Shown here piece after piece: positions 24,827 to 34,921 of a DNA stretch of 64,000 bases (position 1 is the stretch's first letter; each line of letters opens with the position of its first letter). This DNA is from Chiua virens (lineage: Eukaryota > Basidiomycota > Agaricomycetes > Boletales > Boletaceae). A program made the position numbers and the translations under genes. Location: positions 682,001 to 746,000 of the forward strand of contig JAHNUO010000009.1 of NCBI GenBank assembly GCA_019787685.1, written 5' to 3'. A model generated the notes under the pieces. The model was given only the letters and a program-made list of their open reading frames with translations. It did not search any database and had not been told where the DNA came from.

Positions 24827-25470
24827 CATTGCCTCTCAATCTTTCGATGCACCCGCATCTGGAAAGGCATCGTCGTCCCAACAGAATGGCTCTCGCGCTA
24901 GCACGACTCTCTCCCGTCCCACTTCGTCGTTGCTGCTGCTTTCAAAGCCTTTCCGCTGTCCAAAACCCAATTGCAATAAGAACTACAAGCAGGCAAATGG
25001 GCTCAAGTACCACCTGACTCACGGAAGCTGCAACTTTGCCCCACTCAAAGACCTCGAGCAAGTTCAAGCGCTCCTAGCAAGCAAGCGCTCTGCAAGAGAG
25101 GCTGCGGGCGAGGACGAAAATGCTATCACTGAGGGGTGAGATGCGTGAGGTCGAACGCGAGGCTGAACGCCGGCTCCGTCCCTTTGCTTGCGGTGTTGGT
25201 GATTGCCAGCGGCGGTATAAGAATATGAATGGGCTTCGGTATCACTACCAGCATTCAGGTGATCATGGTGCAATAGGGCTGGCGTTGCTCGCGAGCGGAC
25301 AACACGAATGTTTGCAACACACCCATGGGAAATCTTCGGCTGCTAGCTCTCGGCAATCGACACCATTAGGGAGCGGGCAACCAATCCCCGTAACCACACC
25401 CTCGACACCGACGTACGCTCAGCAATATCTTCGAGCCCAGCAGCAACGGTCGCGCCGTCGCGGTGCATGA
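24827..25470 (+). pseudogene. SFP1-like gene, truncated copy 2
   Basis: It begins abruptly inside the Ser-rich middle region and reads in frame through the first split finger (FRCPKPNCNK, KYHLTHGSC). One extra G in a GGGG run at about 25,131 then shifts the frame. The second finger (PFACGVGDC...KNMNGLRYH) is intact in the shifted frame. The 3' end is fused at about 25,448 to intergenic DNA corresponding to 16,320 of the left copy, so the Gln-rich tail is truncated. The N-terminal exon and promoter are missing. Confidence 0.8.
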
Positions 25471-26141
25471 ACTAGGACCCTCGAGGACCAGAGTCGAGGT
25501 TTTACAATCCCGGGTGGCTTTAATGAACATTCTGGATCACGATCTGGCAAGCGGTGATTGAATGATTTGGAGGACGGGTCGTTATCCCGTCCGGATCTTA
25601 CACTGGCATATTGGTTTGTTGCGTTCATTAGCTCGTTTGGCCCTCTAAAATGGTGCCTTGTTTCTTTTGATGTGTGGCTCGTTCGATTGTCCCTGCCTAG
25701 AACGACAGCTGGACGGCTCGCGAGAAAGGGTGAATCATGTAACGAGCGACTTTAATTTGACTTGCAACGCATAAATGAAGACGGTTGTCATTCAAATATT
25801 CATCGTTCGACGCTGTCACGGGGTCTGTTCATACGCAAGTTGGATGGGTTTTCCCGCACATTGGGGGGGATATGATTTCGGGCAGGTACCCAAGGTCGTG
25901 TCTTCGTGGAACAGTACTAGTACTAGTTGAATATTCGAAGAGCGACGTATGTGTTTGCGCTTATATTGATACTAGCTCACGAGTGAAATTACACCTCTAC
26001 TCGTACGAAACAAGCGGGGAGCAGAATGGGGGGACGCCCGTCACGGTCTGAAAAGCATGATATAAATCTTATTGTTCTTGCCCATCTGAATCCCACTGGC
26101 AAAAGCTCCTTTCAGCAGGAGCTCTCCACCTCCGTACCTGT

Positions 26142-27905
26142 TCAAGGTGGCCGGCAGGATTTGGGCAAGTGCAAGGAGTAACCAAGTATCAGATTAGACG
26201 GTAGAGGAGAAAAAGAAGTATCCAAATAAACAAAAATGAGTTGTCCCGATAACGATTGCGTCAAATGACTGGACGTACCTTCAAGCTCTCTGGGGGAGCA
26301 GTCAGCGTTCTCTTGCATGATCTCAACCACCCTCTCCCACGAGGACGAATGATCTCTGTGTTCACGGAAGGGGATGAAGGTTGGGATTGAAAGTATAATG
26401 CGAGGGGAGAGGTTCAAAAGGAATTGTGCAACAGCGACGGGATCTCGGATTTCAGAGGACGGAAGAATCGTGAGGTAGAGCCAATCCCAAGTTACCTCTG
26501 GTCTCGAGTTTCCCTGCGATGTCTCTGTCTCTGAGACATTGGCAAGAAGGGGGATCAGACTGGCATCCATTGAGATTTGAAGCCAAGTGAGGCAGGGACA
26601 GAGTCTGAAGAACGAAGCAACACTGCTCAATGTCGCTTGTCCAGAGTCCAGAGTCCAATATTCAGGGTGTGTCAAGTCGAGGTGCTCTAGAGCGGGCCAA
26701 GCCTGTGCCATTCGTTGAAGTATATTATCATCGAGAGCTAGGCAGTTCAGAGACACATGACGGAGGTGTCTGAGGCCAAGCAGATTCTCCACATCCAGGG
26801 TGTGTATAGGGGCGCTAGTTATTGAGATTGATTGCAAAGATTGCCCCCATGCAGCACGTGAGGTTATGAATCTACAAAGTTCGCCAGCGTTCTCATATCG
26901 ACCTAGATTGAGCCGTATCGCCCGCAAGTTCGGAGAGTGAACGACCTTGAGTGTCTGAAGGATCATGGAAGAGGAATAGTCGAGAATGAGTTCGAGAATG
27001 GTAGGGAACAAGGTATCCACCGGGATCTTGGGTGGTAAACCAAAACTAAAGGTGGAATCAAAGGTGGACAGTGTAAGTGATGTGAGCTTCTGGAGTGATC
27101 CAATTGGGACGAGGTAATCAAAAAGTTGCAGATCGGTGCGACCTGGACCGAATGAATGATTATATTGGTCAACAACTGGAAAGTATGAAAGTATACCATT
27201 GACGATGTCAAGTGATTCAATGGTGGCATGATGTTCAACCACCCGCGTCAATAAGGCACGAGCGGCATCCTCGCCAGTGCCTTTGCGCATCCGAAACGCT
27301 AATTTCAACTTTCGAAGTGTAACCGGGTTTGACAACTCTAACAGAGATGCTATCTCAAAAACGACTTGAGAATATGTTGTAGGTCGCCAACTTAAATCAA
27401 AAGCCCATCCGGAGGAGGAAGGAACAGAATGATCTAGCTCTTCAAGTCTTCGAAATAATGGAGAGACCGGGCACGAGTCCACAAGTGTTTCTAGCACGCT
27501 TGGATGGAGCATATGTCTCTTCACTTGCACATCCATATGCCAGTGGGGGATTCCACCAATGGCTCTAATGAGCTCTGCGTATCTCAAAGGGCGTTCCCAA
27601 TCTTGTGGGTACGGTGTCTTTGCAAACGTCTGGAGGGAGCCATCAGAATTGGCACAAGTTACACTTGATAGTCATACCACAAGCGGTAAATTAGTATCAC
27701 CTCTTGAAATGTCGAGTAAATCTGAGGGGAAACAGAGGACGAGAGGAGCAAGCGACGACTGGGTGCGCCAAAGGAGGGAAACAGCTGGGTCGTAGAATGC
27801 ATGGCATGTCCTGGCCAGGGCTGCAAGGCTTGGATAGCCGTCTTCTAGAGCAAAGGCAAATTCGAATATTTCGAGAAGGATCTCTGGCACTTCCAGGCAG
27901 ACCAT
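26142..27905 (-). CDS. F-box protein with LRR-like repeats, copy 2
   Basis: Exons 27905-27678 and 27629-26142 (phase 0) give 571 residues, uninterrupted. F-box at residues about 5-50, then Leu-rich repeats colinear with copy 1 at 16.9-18.7 kb. Differences are scattered substitutions and small in-frame indels, for example a two-codon loss near the end of exon 1 and added residues before the last repeat. That in-frame pattern suggests coding constraint after duplication. Likely an SCF substrate adaptor with unknown target. Confidence 0.8.
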
Positions 27906-28002
27906 CTTCGGTCAGTTCGAGGACACAGGGAATAGCGAAAAGCTGAGATTTGGAATGATGGGCTCCCAAACGGGCGTACGCATAAATAACAGTCGATGTT
28001 AT

Positions 28003-28584
28003 ACTCGAGCTACTGATAAATATTCGTGGGAGGATGTAGTCTGGCGACCAGCACGTTTAAAGGTGGCTCAGGTCGCGGGAGGGCAAGCTGTCGATAGACG
28101 TGAGAAGGTTAGTCTATCCTGTGACCCTCATAGACGGCCCAGGGCTGGTCACAAACTAGGGAGGGTAGGCGGCATCATCGCCGGCATGTGAACACAGGGA
28201 ATAACTTGAAGAATAGTAGTAACCACTTACTCGTGAACTTGCACACATCCGAGTCGGGATCTAGCGAGACAGTTCAAGTTTCAAGTTGGTTTACATAAAT
28301 GCTGAGAACGAAAACCGTGTCCGAGTCTCTCAGAGACCACTGCAACAACCGCTCAGAACATACAGCATGGTAAGAAGTGGAAATCGTACAACTTAGCAAG
28401 CTCGTGCGACGGGATGTTTTGAAAGCAGCCAAAGAACCACGCAAACACGATGAGTAATCGAACAACATGCCGGACTTGGGTCAAAAAGGAAGAGGCACCG
28501 ACCTAGGAGAAAAGATAGTCGAAAATAAACGAGACAGACATGTAGAAACAGAGTTACTGAGACGACGGTACGGAACCAACCTCA
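28003..28584. other. intergenic spacer between duplicated blocks
   Basis: I see no gene. The right edge, from about 28,520, is the 3' flank of the WD40 locus and matches DNA at about 2,660. Confidence 0.4.
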
Positions 28585-31199
28585 CTACCCTGTGATAACC
28601 TTTGCCCTGACGATGTTTGTCATCGTCACCGTATTCTTCTTCTTCGGTCCGACTTTGGACTGCGTAATGACCTCCTTCGACAACCCGAACTGAGTCGTAC
28701 ACAACACATACTGTAACTGGCTTGTCGCCTTTCTCCCTTGACCATTCGACTCAATATCCATGGTTCTCCCATCGAAAATACTGGCTGAACGAATAGCTTC
28801 GACTCTATAATCGCCCGACAAGGCATCCATGATCGATTTAGCGAGCTGTCCCGCAATGGTAAGGATGAAGGATATCCTTCTGTAAAACTTGGTCGAAATA
28901 ATTGCATTTACGGCGGAGACAGATGGGGCGCAGCCGGCTGCAACGACAATGTCAGACAGTCCATCTATTGTAGACGCAATGAACATGTCTGGATTGCTGG
29001 CACAGGTTGGCGTGATAGCGGCGTAAGTCAATGATCGCCAGCTCCCGGATTTCGTTTGGGATTCTATCCCTACTGTTAGCGGAACGGTTGCGTGTGTCCG
29101 AAACTTGGTTCCTCACCCAATTTCCGTACTGATTCGTAAATCTCGCAAACAGACCGATTATGTCCGCTCTTCATGGACCACGAGGACATGATCCCACACA
29201 GATGGTGGATGAGATACGCACGGAACGCGATTGGGAGATACGTCACCACGTCGGCGCGTGAGTTGCTCCGTATGCGGTTCACCAAGGATTGGCCAACGCG
29301 TTCGGAGACTCTTTGTGCCATAGATGTTTGTTCCTCCGTCGGGTTGGTAGCACGGGCCTGGAAATTATGGATGATACGATCTGCGATGATTGTGGAACTC
29401 CACCGAATGCTCTCGTTGAGCTGTTGGAGTGTCTCGATGATGTTCATCTCCGCACGTGCATCCGCCTTGGTAACGAAATTCTGCACGGGAAAGAGTGCAC
29501 GCTGACTTTCCTCGACGGTGGACTTGAGTTGTCTAAATTGGTCGTCGTACCATTTCCGGATCGTGATGGTTTGAGATTGAGATAGGTGGAGCTCCTCGCG
29601 CACGGCGACAAGCTCCTCCGAATCACGACGGCGCTCCTCGAGTTCCTTGTGCGCAGCGGCGAGTTCCACTACTTTTTCGGCATCAGAACGCTTCCAGTGG
29701 TCCACTTCGGCGGTAAGAGTATCGATTTTACGACTCTTGATCGCATCAGACTGTTTCCACCGGTCCACTTCACCAGTAAGTCCAACGATTTCGCGATCTT
29801 TGGCTTCATTGGAAGACTTCAAGGTCGCTAGTTCATGCGACTGTGTCTCATAGCTGCTCTGCATACTTGCAAGTTGATTCCTGAGTTCCTCCGTGGTCTT
29901 CTCGAGATCAAATATCTTTTTAGCTAATGGGTTTGGGTGTCAGAAAACCGACATCAGTGTGATGATGGTCTAGACGATGTTTAGTGATGCACGCACATGA
30001 CTGCTCGTCCTACGCACGAGGGTTGTCAGTTGCAATCGAGGTCGAGTATATTGATGCAGATACACTTACACTGTGAACATAGTCAGGTGGGAGGATATCA
30101 TCAAGGTTCCGAACAACGATTGTCTTGCCGTGACCAGTTGCAATGTCGTAGTTTTCCGAGATTACCACTGTCCTTATGCGGTCACTGTAATCGATGTCGG
30201 ATCCTATTTTGTGTGGGTTGTTGTATCCCAGAACGATACGGAGGCCTCAGTAGAGGCTGCGATGAATCTGCGATTGCGTGGCAGAGCGATGCACCCCCAT
30301 TTTCCGGCGCCGTCGGTGCGAATGGGCCATTGTGAGAATGCCTTCGGAGTGGATATGTCGAGGTAGTGGATGTTGCCGTCCCAAGAAATGACGTAGAGGT
30401 GTTGTTCGTCGTTCCATGCAAGGCATTGATTAAACCGTGAACCAACAATGACTTTTGGAAATTCAGCAACAAGATGGCCATTCTCAGTGTTGTAGACGCG
30501 AACAGAGGGACCCCAGGTGGCAGTGGCGAGAAGAGTTCCGTCGGGTGAGAATCTCACTGCATCCACCCAGTCGTCGTGTTGCAGTGTTAGCAGTCGATCG
30601 CCCGTCGATCGCTTCCAGATGCAGACAGTCTTGTCATCCGATCCGCTGGCAATCTTTGTCCCGTCGGTCGAGATGTCGACAGCTCCAACTCCTCTTGTGT
30701 GTCCTTTGAACTCGGCCACTCGCTCGTGGCTCTGTACACTCCACATCGACAAATGTCCCCTTCCCGCTCCGCTGACGATCCACTTCCCGTCGCTTGATAC
30801 GGCAATGTCGTAGACCCGCCCCCCCACATCCATTGGGGTTCCGAATTCCACACCATCCTCCAATTGCCATCGTCGAATCTTTTCTTCTGTTCCTCCACTC
30901 AAAATGTGTTTGCCCTCCGCGAGAAACGCGAGTGAACGTATTTCATCTCTTCCATCAATTTCGAGTGCGCCTTTTGTGACACCTTGCTGCTCGGTGAGGT
31001 CGGAGTCTCCTTCCCCTAATGCTTGGGTCCCCGAGTCCCCAGCCTTCCCTTGGATTAGTCTTTATCAAGCTCGGTAAGCATCACTGAAGCGAAATGAAGT
31101 ACCTCCGTCGGATTCTTGGGTTTTCATCAGTATCCCACTCTCAGTGATCACGCAAACCTACTCACTCTCATTAGAGGACCTGTGTGTGCTAGGAAACAT
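28585..31199 (-). pseudogene. WD40 propeller / coiled-coil gene, copy 2
   Basis: Same architecture as copy 1 at 2.7-5.6 kb. A short first exon starts at 31,199 (ending SSNE before a GTGAGT donor). The WD blades run from about 31,010 to 30,080 (SPDGTLLATATW, GSDDKTVCIW and similar). Then come a coiled coil of about 29,930-29,100, longer than in copy 1 by a repeated VDHWKRSDA/VDRWKQSDA block, and the unrecognised C-terminal domain (29,040-28,585). One base is missing relative to copy 1 at about 30,204-30,207, giving a TAG after DTTTHTK in the sixth blade. It lacks the TAG of copy 1. The region between the first exon and blade one has stops and must be intronic or decayed. Confidence 0.65.
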
Positions 31200-31239
31200 T
31201 TCTTCAGCGGCAATAGTAAAGATATGTGGTGGTTTATTT

Positions 31240-32341
31240 GCAGGAGCCCTTACGTACGTGTCTCTTATCGAAACCCGCCTCCTGTGCTCGGTGCCTTTTC
31301 TTATCAATGAATTCTCTTATCGATTGTTGTGGTTTCCGTTGTTGATCTAATGATGGCAAGACTTGATCTAGGAGCTGGAGATCTGCCGCGACATATCGAG
31401 AATCGCAGAGGTCAGAGGGAACGCGCGGTCGTTGGGGGAAAAAGATACGCACCGCACAGGGTTTCGACATCGTTTGTCCATCTTGATGCAAGTATGATAC
31501 CTATATATCCCGCCGTATTTCTTTGGTAGAAGCCAAACCCAGGAGAACGGTGCCGGCTCGTTTGGTGCCAGACAGGAAGGGACCACGGACGAGGAGGTTT
31601 GTGCAACATGGGAACATCCGATGTGTCCTTTACCTGACCTTGCCGTGTCCAAACCTTGCAGAGATTTTTGACGGACCTAGAAGAGACCGAGAGCTATGGG
31701 ACAGGTCATCGTAGTTAAAGAGGGAAGACAAAGGGATTTTGGAGGATTCGTGGAGGGGATAGGCATTATAGGCAGACGGTTGACTTCCATTAACACACTC
31801 ACCCCGTGCGTGTCAATATCGCAATGTTCGAGACCTGTAACATATACTTTGTCACAAAGGCTTGTCGCTATTGTTTCTGGTGCTGCGAACATGCAACCTT
31901 CACGGTCGTGCTTCATCTTTTCGCTGTCGAATACGATGTCTCAAAGCGAGCAATGTTCATCGGAACGTTTCACCATCCACGCCCTTTCCGAACGAGTGAA
32001 CATCTTGTATTCGAGTTGTCTTCCTAAAGGTACATGCCATATTATTTCATAACCTGCCCGCGAATGCGTTTGGCCTGTCCTGCAACGACACCCATTGTCC
32101 GTCAGCGTACCCCCACACGACGCCCTTGGGGAGGATGATCGTCTGGAGTGTCGGACATGCCTTGTGCCACAGTGTTGCGATCTCGGATTCGTCCTCCGTC
32201 GAGAGCGAGCCGGGGGCCATGAATGTGAGGTAGCGGAGGGCTTTGAAGTGACTCAGCGACGGCGCTGTCTCGACGAGCGATTCCTGCAAGGAGATGAACG
32301 TCAGCGAAAGGCACAGAACAGATACAAAGATGGACTTGCAT
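31240..32341 (+). repeat. segmental duplication III, right copy
   Basis: Source-like copy of 23,765-24,752. It includes the complete 3' exon of the F-box/LRR gene and about 800 bp downstream of it. No convincing gene lies between 31,240 and 32,046, only short frames shared with the left copy. Confidence 0.8.
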
Positions 32342-33122
32342 GGGTACAGTGTCGTACGAGGTTGACGGCGTGCAGTGCCTCGAGGGTCGGCAGACGGGTT
32401 GAGATCTCGGTGACGAGTGCTGCGGGGCATGCGACGTCGAACGACATGATGGTGAGCCGCCTCAATGGGCGGGTGGAGAGGAGGAGGGCATCGAGCGAGG
32501 ACATGGCGTCGCCGGGGTAGAGCGACATGGACACGCTCTCGACTGGACGGCCTCGGACGAAGTCGGCGGTGACGTGTGGTGAGGAGAGGACCGTGCGGAA
32601 GTGTTTCAGGCGGGGTAGGGCCTGCGGAGGTAGGGGGAAGGTGTGGACGGGGTGGAAACCTCTGAGACAGACCTCGACGATGTTGCGCTGCGTCTCAAGG
32701 AAGCGGGCAAAGAGGGGGTCGCAGTGCATCGAGGTGGTGAAGACACGGAGGGAAAAGGTGCAGCCTTGGAGGATCCATGCGAGACTGGAAGTCATGTCAA
32801 TGGCGGAGAATTCGAGGCCGAGGTGGGTGAGATGGTCCAGTCGCTGAAGGGTGCGGTGGAGGAGACGGAGGAAGTTGGCAGTGAGGACATTGTGAGACCA
32901 CTCTAAATCGAATCTTCGGACGAGCTGGGGATAGAAATCGTTCCGAGCGAGTGTTTTGATGAGCCGGAGGGCGGGTTTCGGGGTGATGTCAACGAGGGTA
33001 CGATAGAGCACACGAGCAGCGACTTGGTGGAAAAGCGAGCACGTTGTGAGAATAGAAACCAAATCGGAGCGCGAGACGTGTGCCAGAACGAGCTCAAGCG
33101 TCTCTGGAGGGAGTGGAAACAT
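32047..33122 (-). CDS. F-box/LRR protein
   Basis: Exons 33122-32358 and 32283-32047, with a 74-nt GT-AG intron at phase 0, give 333 residues. The N-terminal F-box reads LPPETLELVLAHVSRSDLVS...CSLFHQVAARVLYRTL (residues about 4-42). Leu-rich segments follow, including LDHLTHLGLEFSAID, LPRLKHF and LRRLTIMSF. The exon 2 end is conserved in the truncated duplicate at 24.5 kb. Probably an SCF adaptor of the basidiomycete F-box/LRR expansion. The start is the first ATG and lies 84 bp from the 3' end of the neighbouring ERG25 gene, which is on the same strand. Confidence 0.82.
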
Positions 33123-33205
33123 GATGGACGAAACAGAAATTTAGGCTGGTATCATTACGGAGGTCGTATTTGTAGTCTAAATCAACCCTCGAAATATGAT
33201 CTACT

Positions 33206-34436
33206 TTATTGCACCTTCTTCTCGTCCACGAGAACACCCTCAGCAATAGCCTCAAGGCGCTCACCCTCGGCCTCCATCTCCGCAATGATCTTACGCTCAG
33301 CAGCGTCCTGCTCAGCTTGGCTTTTGCCCTTCATTGCAGCCTTGCTCGTATCCATACGTCGACGGTATTCACGGTATTTGTCGTCCGTACCGAAGATGCG
33401 ATCACACCACCGGAAAGAAGTCGAGAAGTTGTTGGTGAACGCCATGTGGTGGAAATCATGGTGCTCAGCACCCGACCAGAAAGGAACGATGTGCTGTAGT
33501 GACCAAGGAAAGTCTAAGGTGAAAGTGTAAGGCCATGTTTCGGGACGGAAGGAATACCACAAACCATAACCACTGTGTGCGTCAATAGCCTGGAATAGAC
33601 GCAGAGTGATCCAAACATAAACGGTAAAGATATGGAGGTTGCGAGTAAAGTAGCAGTAGAGAATGGGACCAGCGATCGTACCCGTGCCGAGGATGAACAC
33701 CTCTGCAGGGTGGGCGTATTCGGCGGCAAGACCAAAAGGAGCCGAATACTTGTGGTGAAGCTTGTGAATATGTTTGTACAGTGGTCCCCAATGAAGAGCT
33801 TGATGAGCTAACCAAATATGTCAACAATAAGGTAATTATAACTTCAGGTCTGTTCGCGCGTACCGAAGTAGTGGAACATGTCTTCGAACGCGAAGAAGAT
33901 GCCGACTTGTGGAACCATCGTCTTCCAGGATGGGAAAGGTACTTGATAAGTTTGCATACCCATCGATTCTGCCATGGGATGGAACAACCAGATCTAGTCG
34001 CGCCATTCTCAATGCCATTAAGTCAATATTGGTAGAGGGGCTCACAGCGGGCAACTCGATGGTGAAATGCGAGAAAAGAACCTGCTTCGTACACTCCCAT
34101 TGCTCCGCAGCGGTAGGGACTTTGTTAGGCTGGAGTTTCCACCTCTGGAAGTACGGAATGGCATCGATGATAATCCAAGGGACGCAACGACCAAAATACA
34201 CAATCTTGTAACGCGTTTCGACGTCAAAAAAAAGCTACCCAAAGATATGCTGAAGCTCAACTCACTTCGTGGAGCAAAAAACTCATGAGACCGGTAGCAA
34301 TGATAGGATTGTCGATCCAAGTGTACCATGCAGCCCAGAATTGCTCCAACAAGTTGAGCTTAGAGAAGTCAACATGAGCGTAAAGCTCGTGCGCGGTCTG
34401 GTGAGCAGCTGCCGCTGCTGTCGCGTTAAAGACCAT
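33206..34436 (-). CDS. ERG25: C-4 methylsterol oxidase
   Basis: Five exons: 34436-34266, 34204-34046, 33993-33864, 33807-33565 and 33513-33206, giving 336 residues. The product removes the C-4 methyl groups of sterol precursors in the ER membrane, with Erg26 and Erg27, on the ergosterol route. It shows the fatty-acid-hydroxylase di-iron histidine clusters: HQALH (155-159), HKLHH (168-172) and EHHDFHH (His 252-253, 256-257). Other family signatures are [36 protein letters not shown] and WITLRLFQA. Length is close to the yeast enzyme. All splice junctions restore family sequence. The fourth intron (33,514-33,564) is 51 nt and open in frame. Single copy here, intact. Confidence 0.95.
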
Positions 34437-34921
34437 AATGAGGTAGGAGGTGAAACGAAGCCGAGGGACAGGAGCGACCCTTTTTAAACTGAAAAAAACA
34501 AAGTCCACACGATTAATGGCGTGACGTGACAACCAATCACGATCGATTATGTCATCCTCATGTATGGACATCCGAACTTGATCCGAACAATCAGATTCTC
34601 TGAAAATTGATGCGTCATCGACGGGGCCGTTTCTTACAGTATCAAGGGCCCGAAGTTCTTGGGGTAAAAGGATAAGTACTACTTGCAGGAACAACAGGCT
34701 AGGATTGGGGACGGGTGACACTCATTGGCACTGACGGAGACTGTCCAGCTTCAGTGATGATGTCATTGCACCTCTCATGATGTCGTAGCATTCCAACCGC
34801 CGGACGGGCTCTCTGGCGTATAAATACCAGGTCAGTTCACCTCTTTCCTCCAGATAATCTACGCTGTGCGTCCCTCCATTCCCTACTTCCTCTGCCGTCT
34901 TTTCTCATCTCTCTTCAAGAC
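34437..34921. promoter_or_regulatory. bidirectional promoter region between ERG25 and the AT-hook gene
   Basis: 485 bp separate two divergent starts. A TATAAAT element lies at 34,819-34,825, about 97 bp before the plus-strand ATG. No clear sterol-response element was recognised on the ERG25 side. Confidence 0.5.

Larger units (their letters stand above)
24827..28002 (+). repeat. segmental duplication II, right copy
   Basis: Direct copy of 13,983-18,764 lacking about 1.67 kb between the SFP1-like fragment and the F-box gene. Breakpoints are visible at 24,827 (preceded by unrelated CTCGAGGTAGAGCTG), 25,448 and 28,002. Confidence 0.85.
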
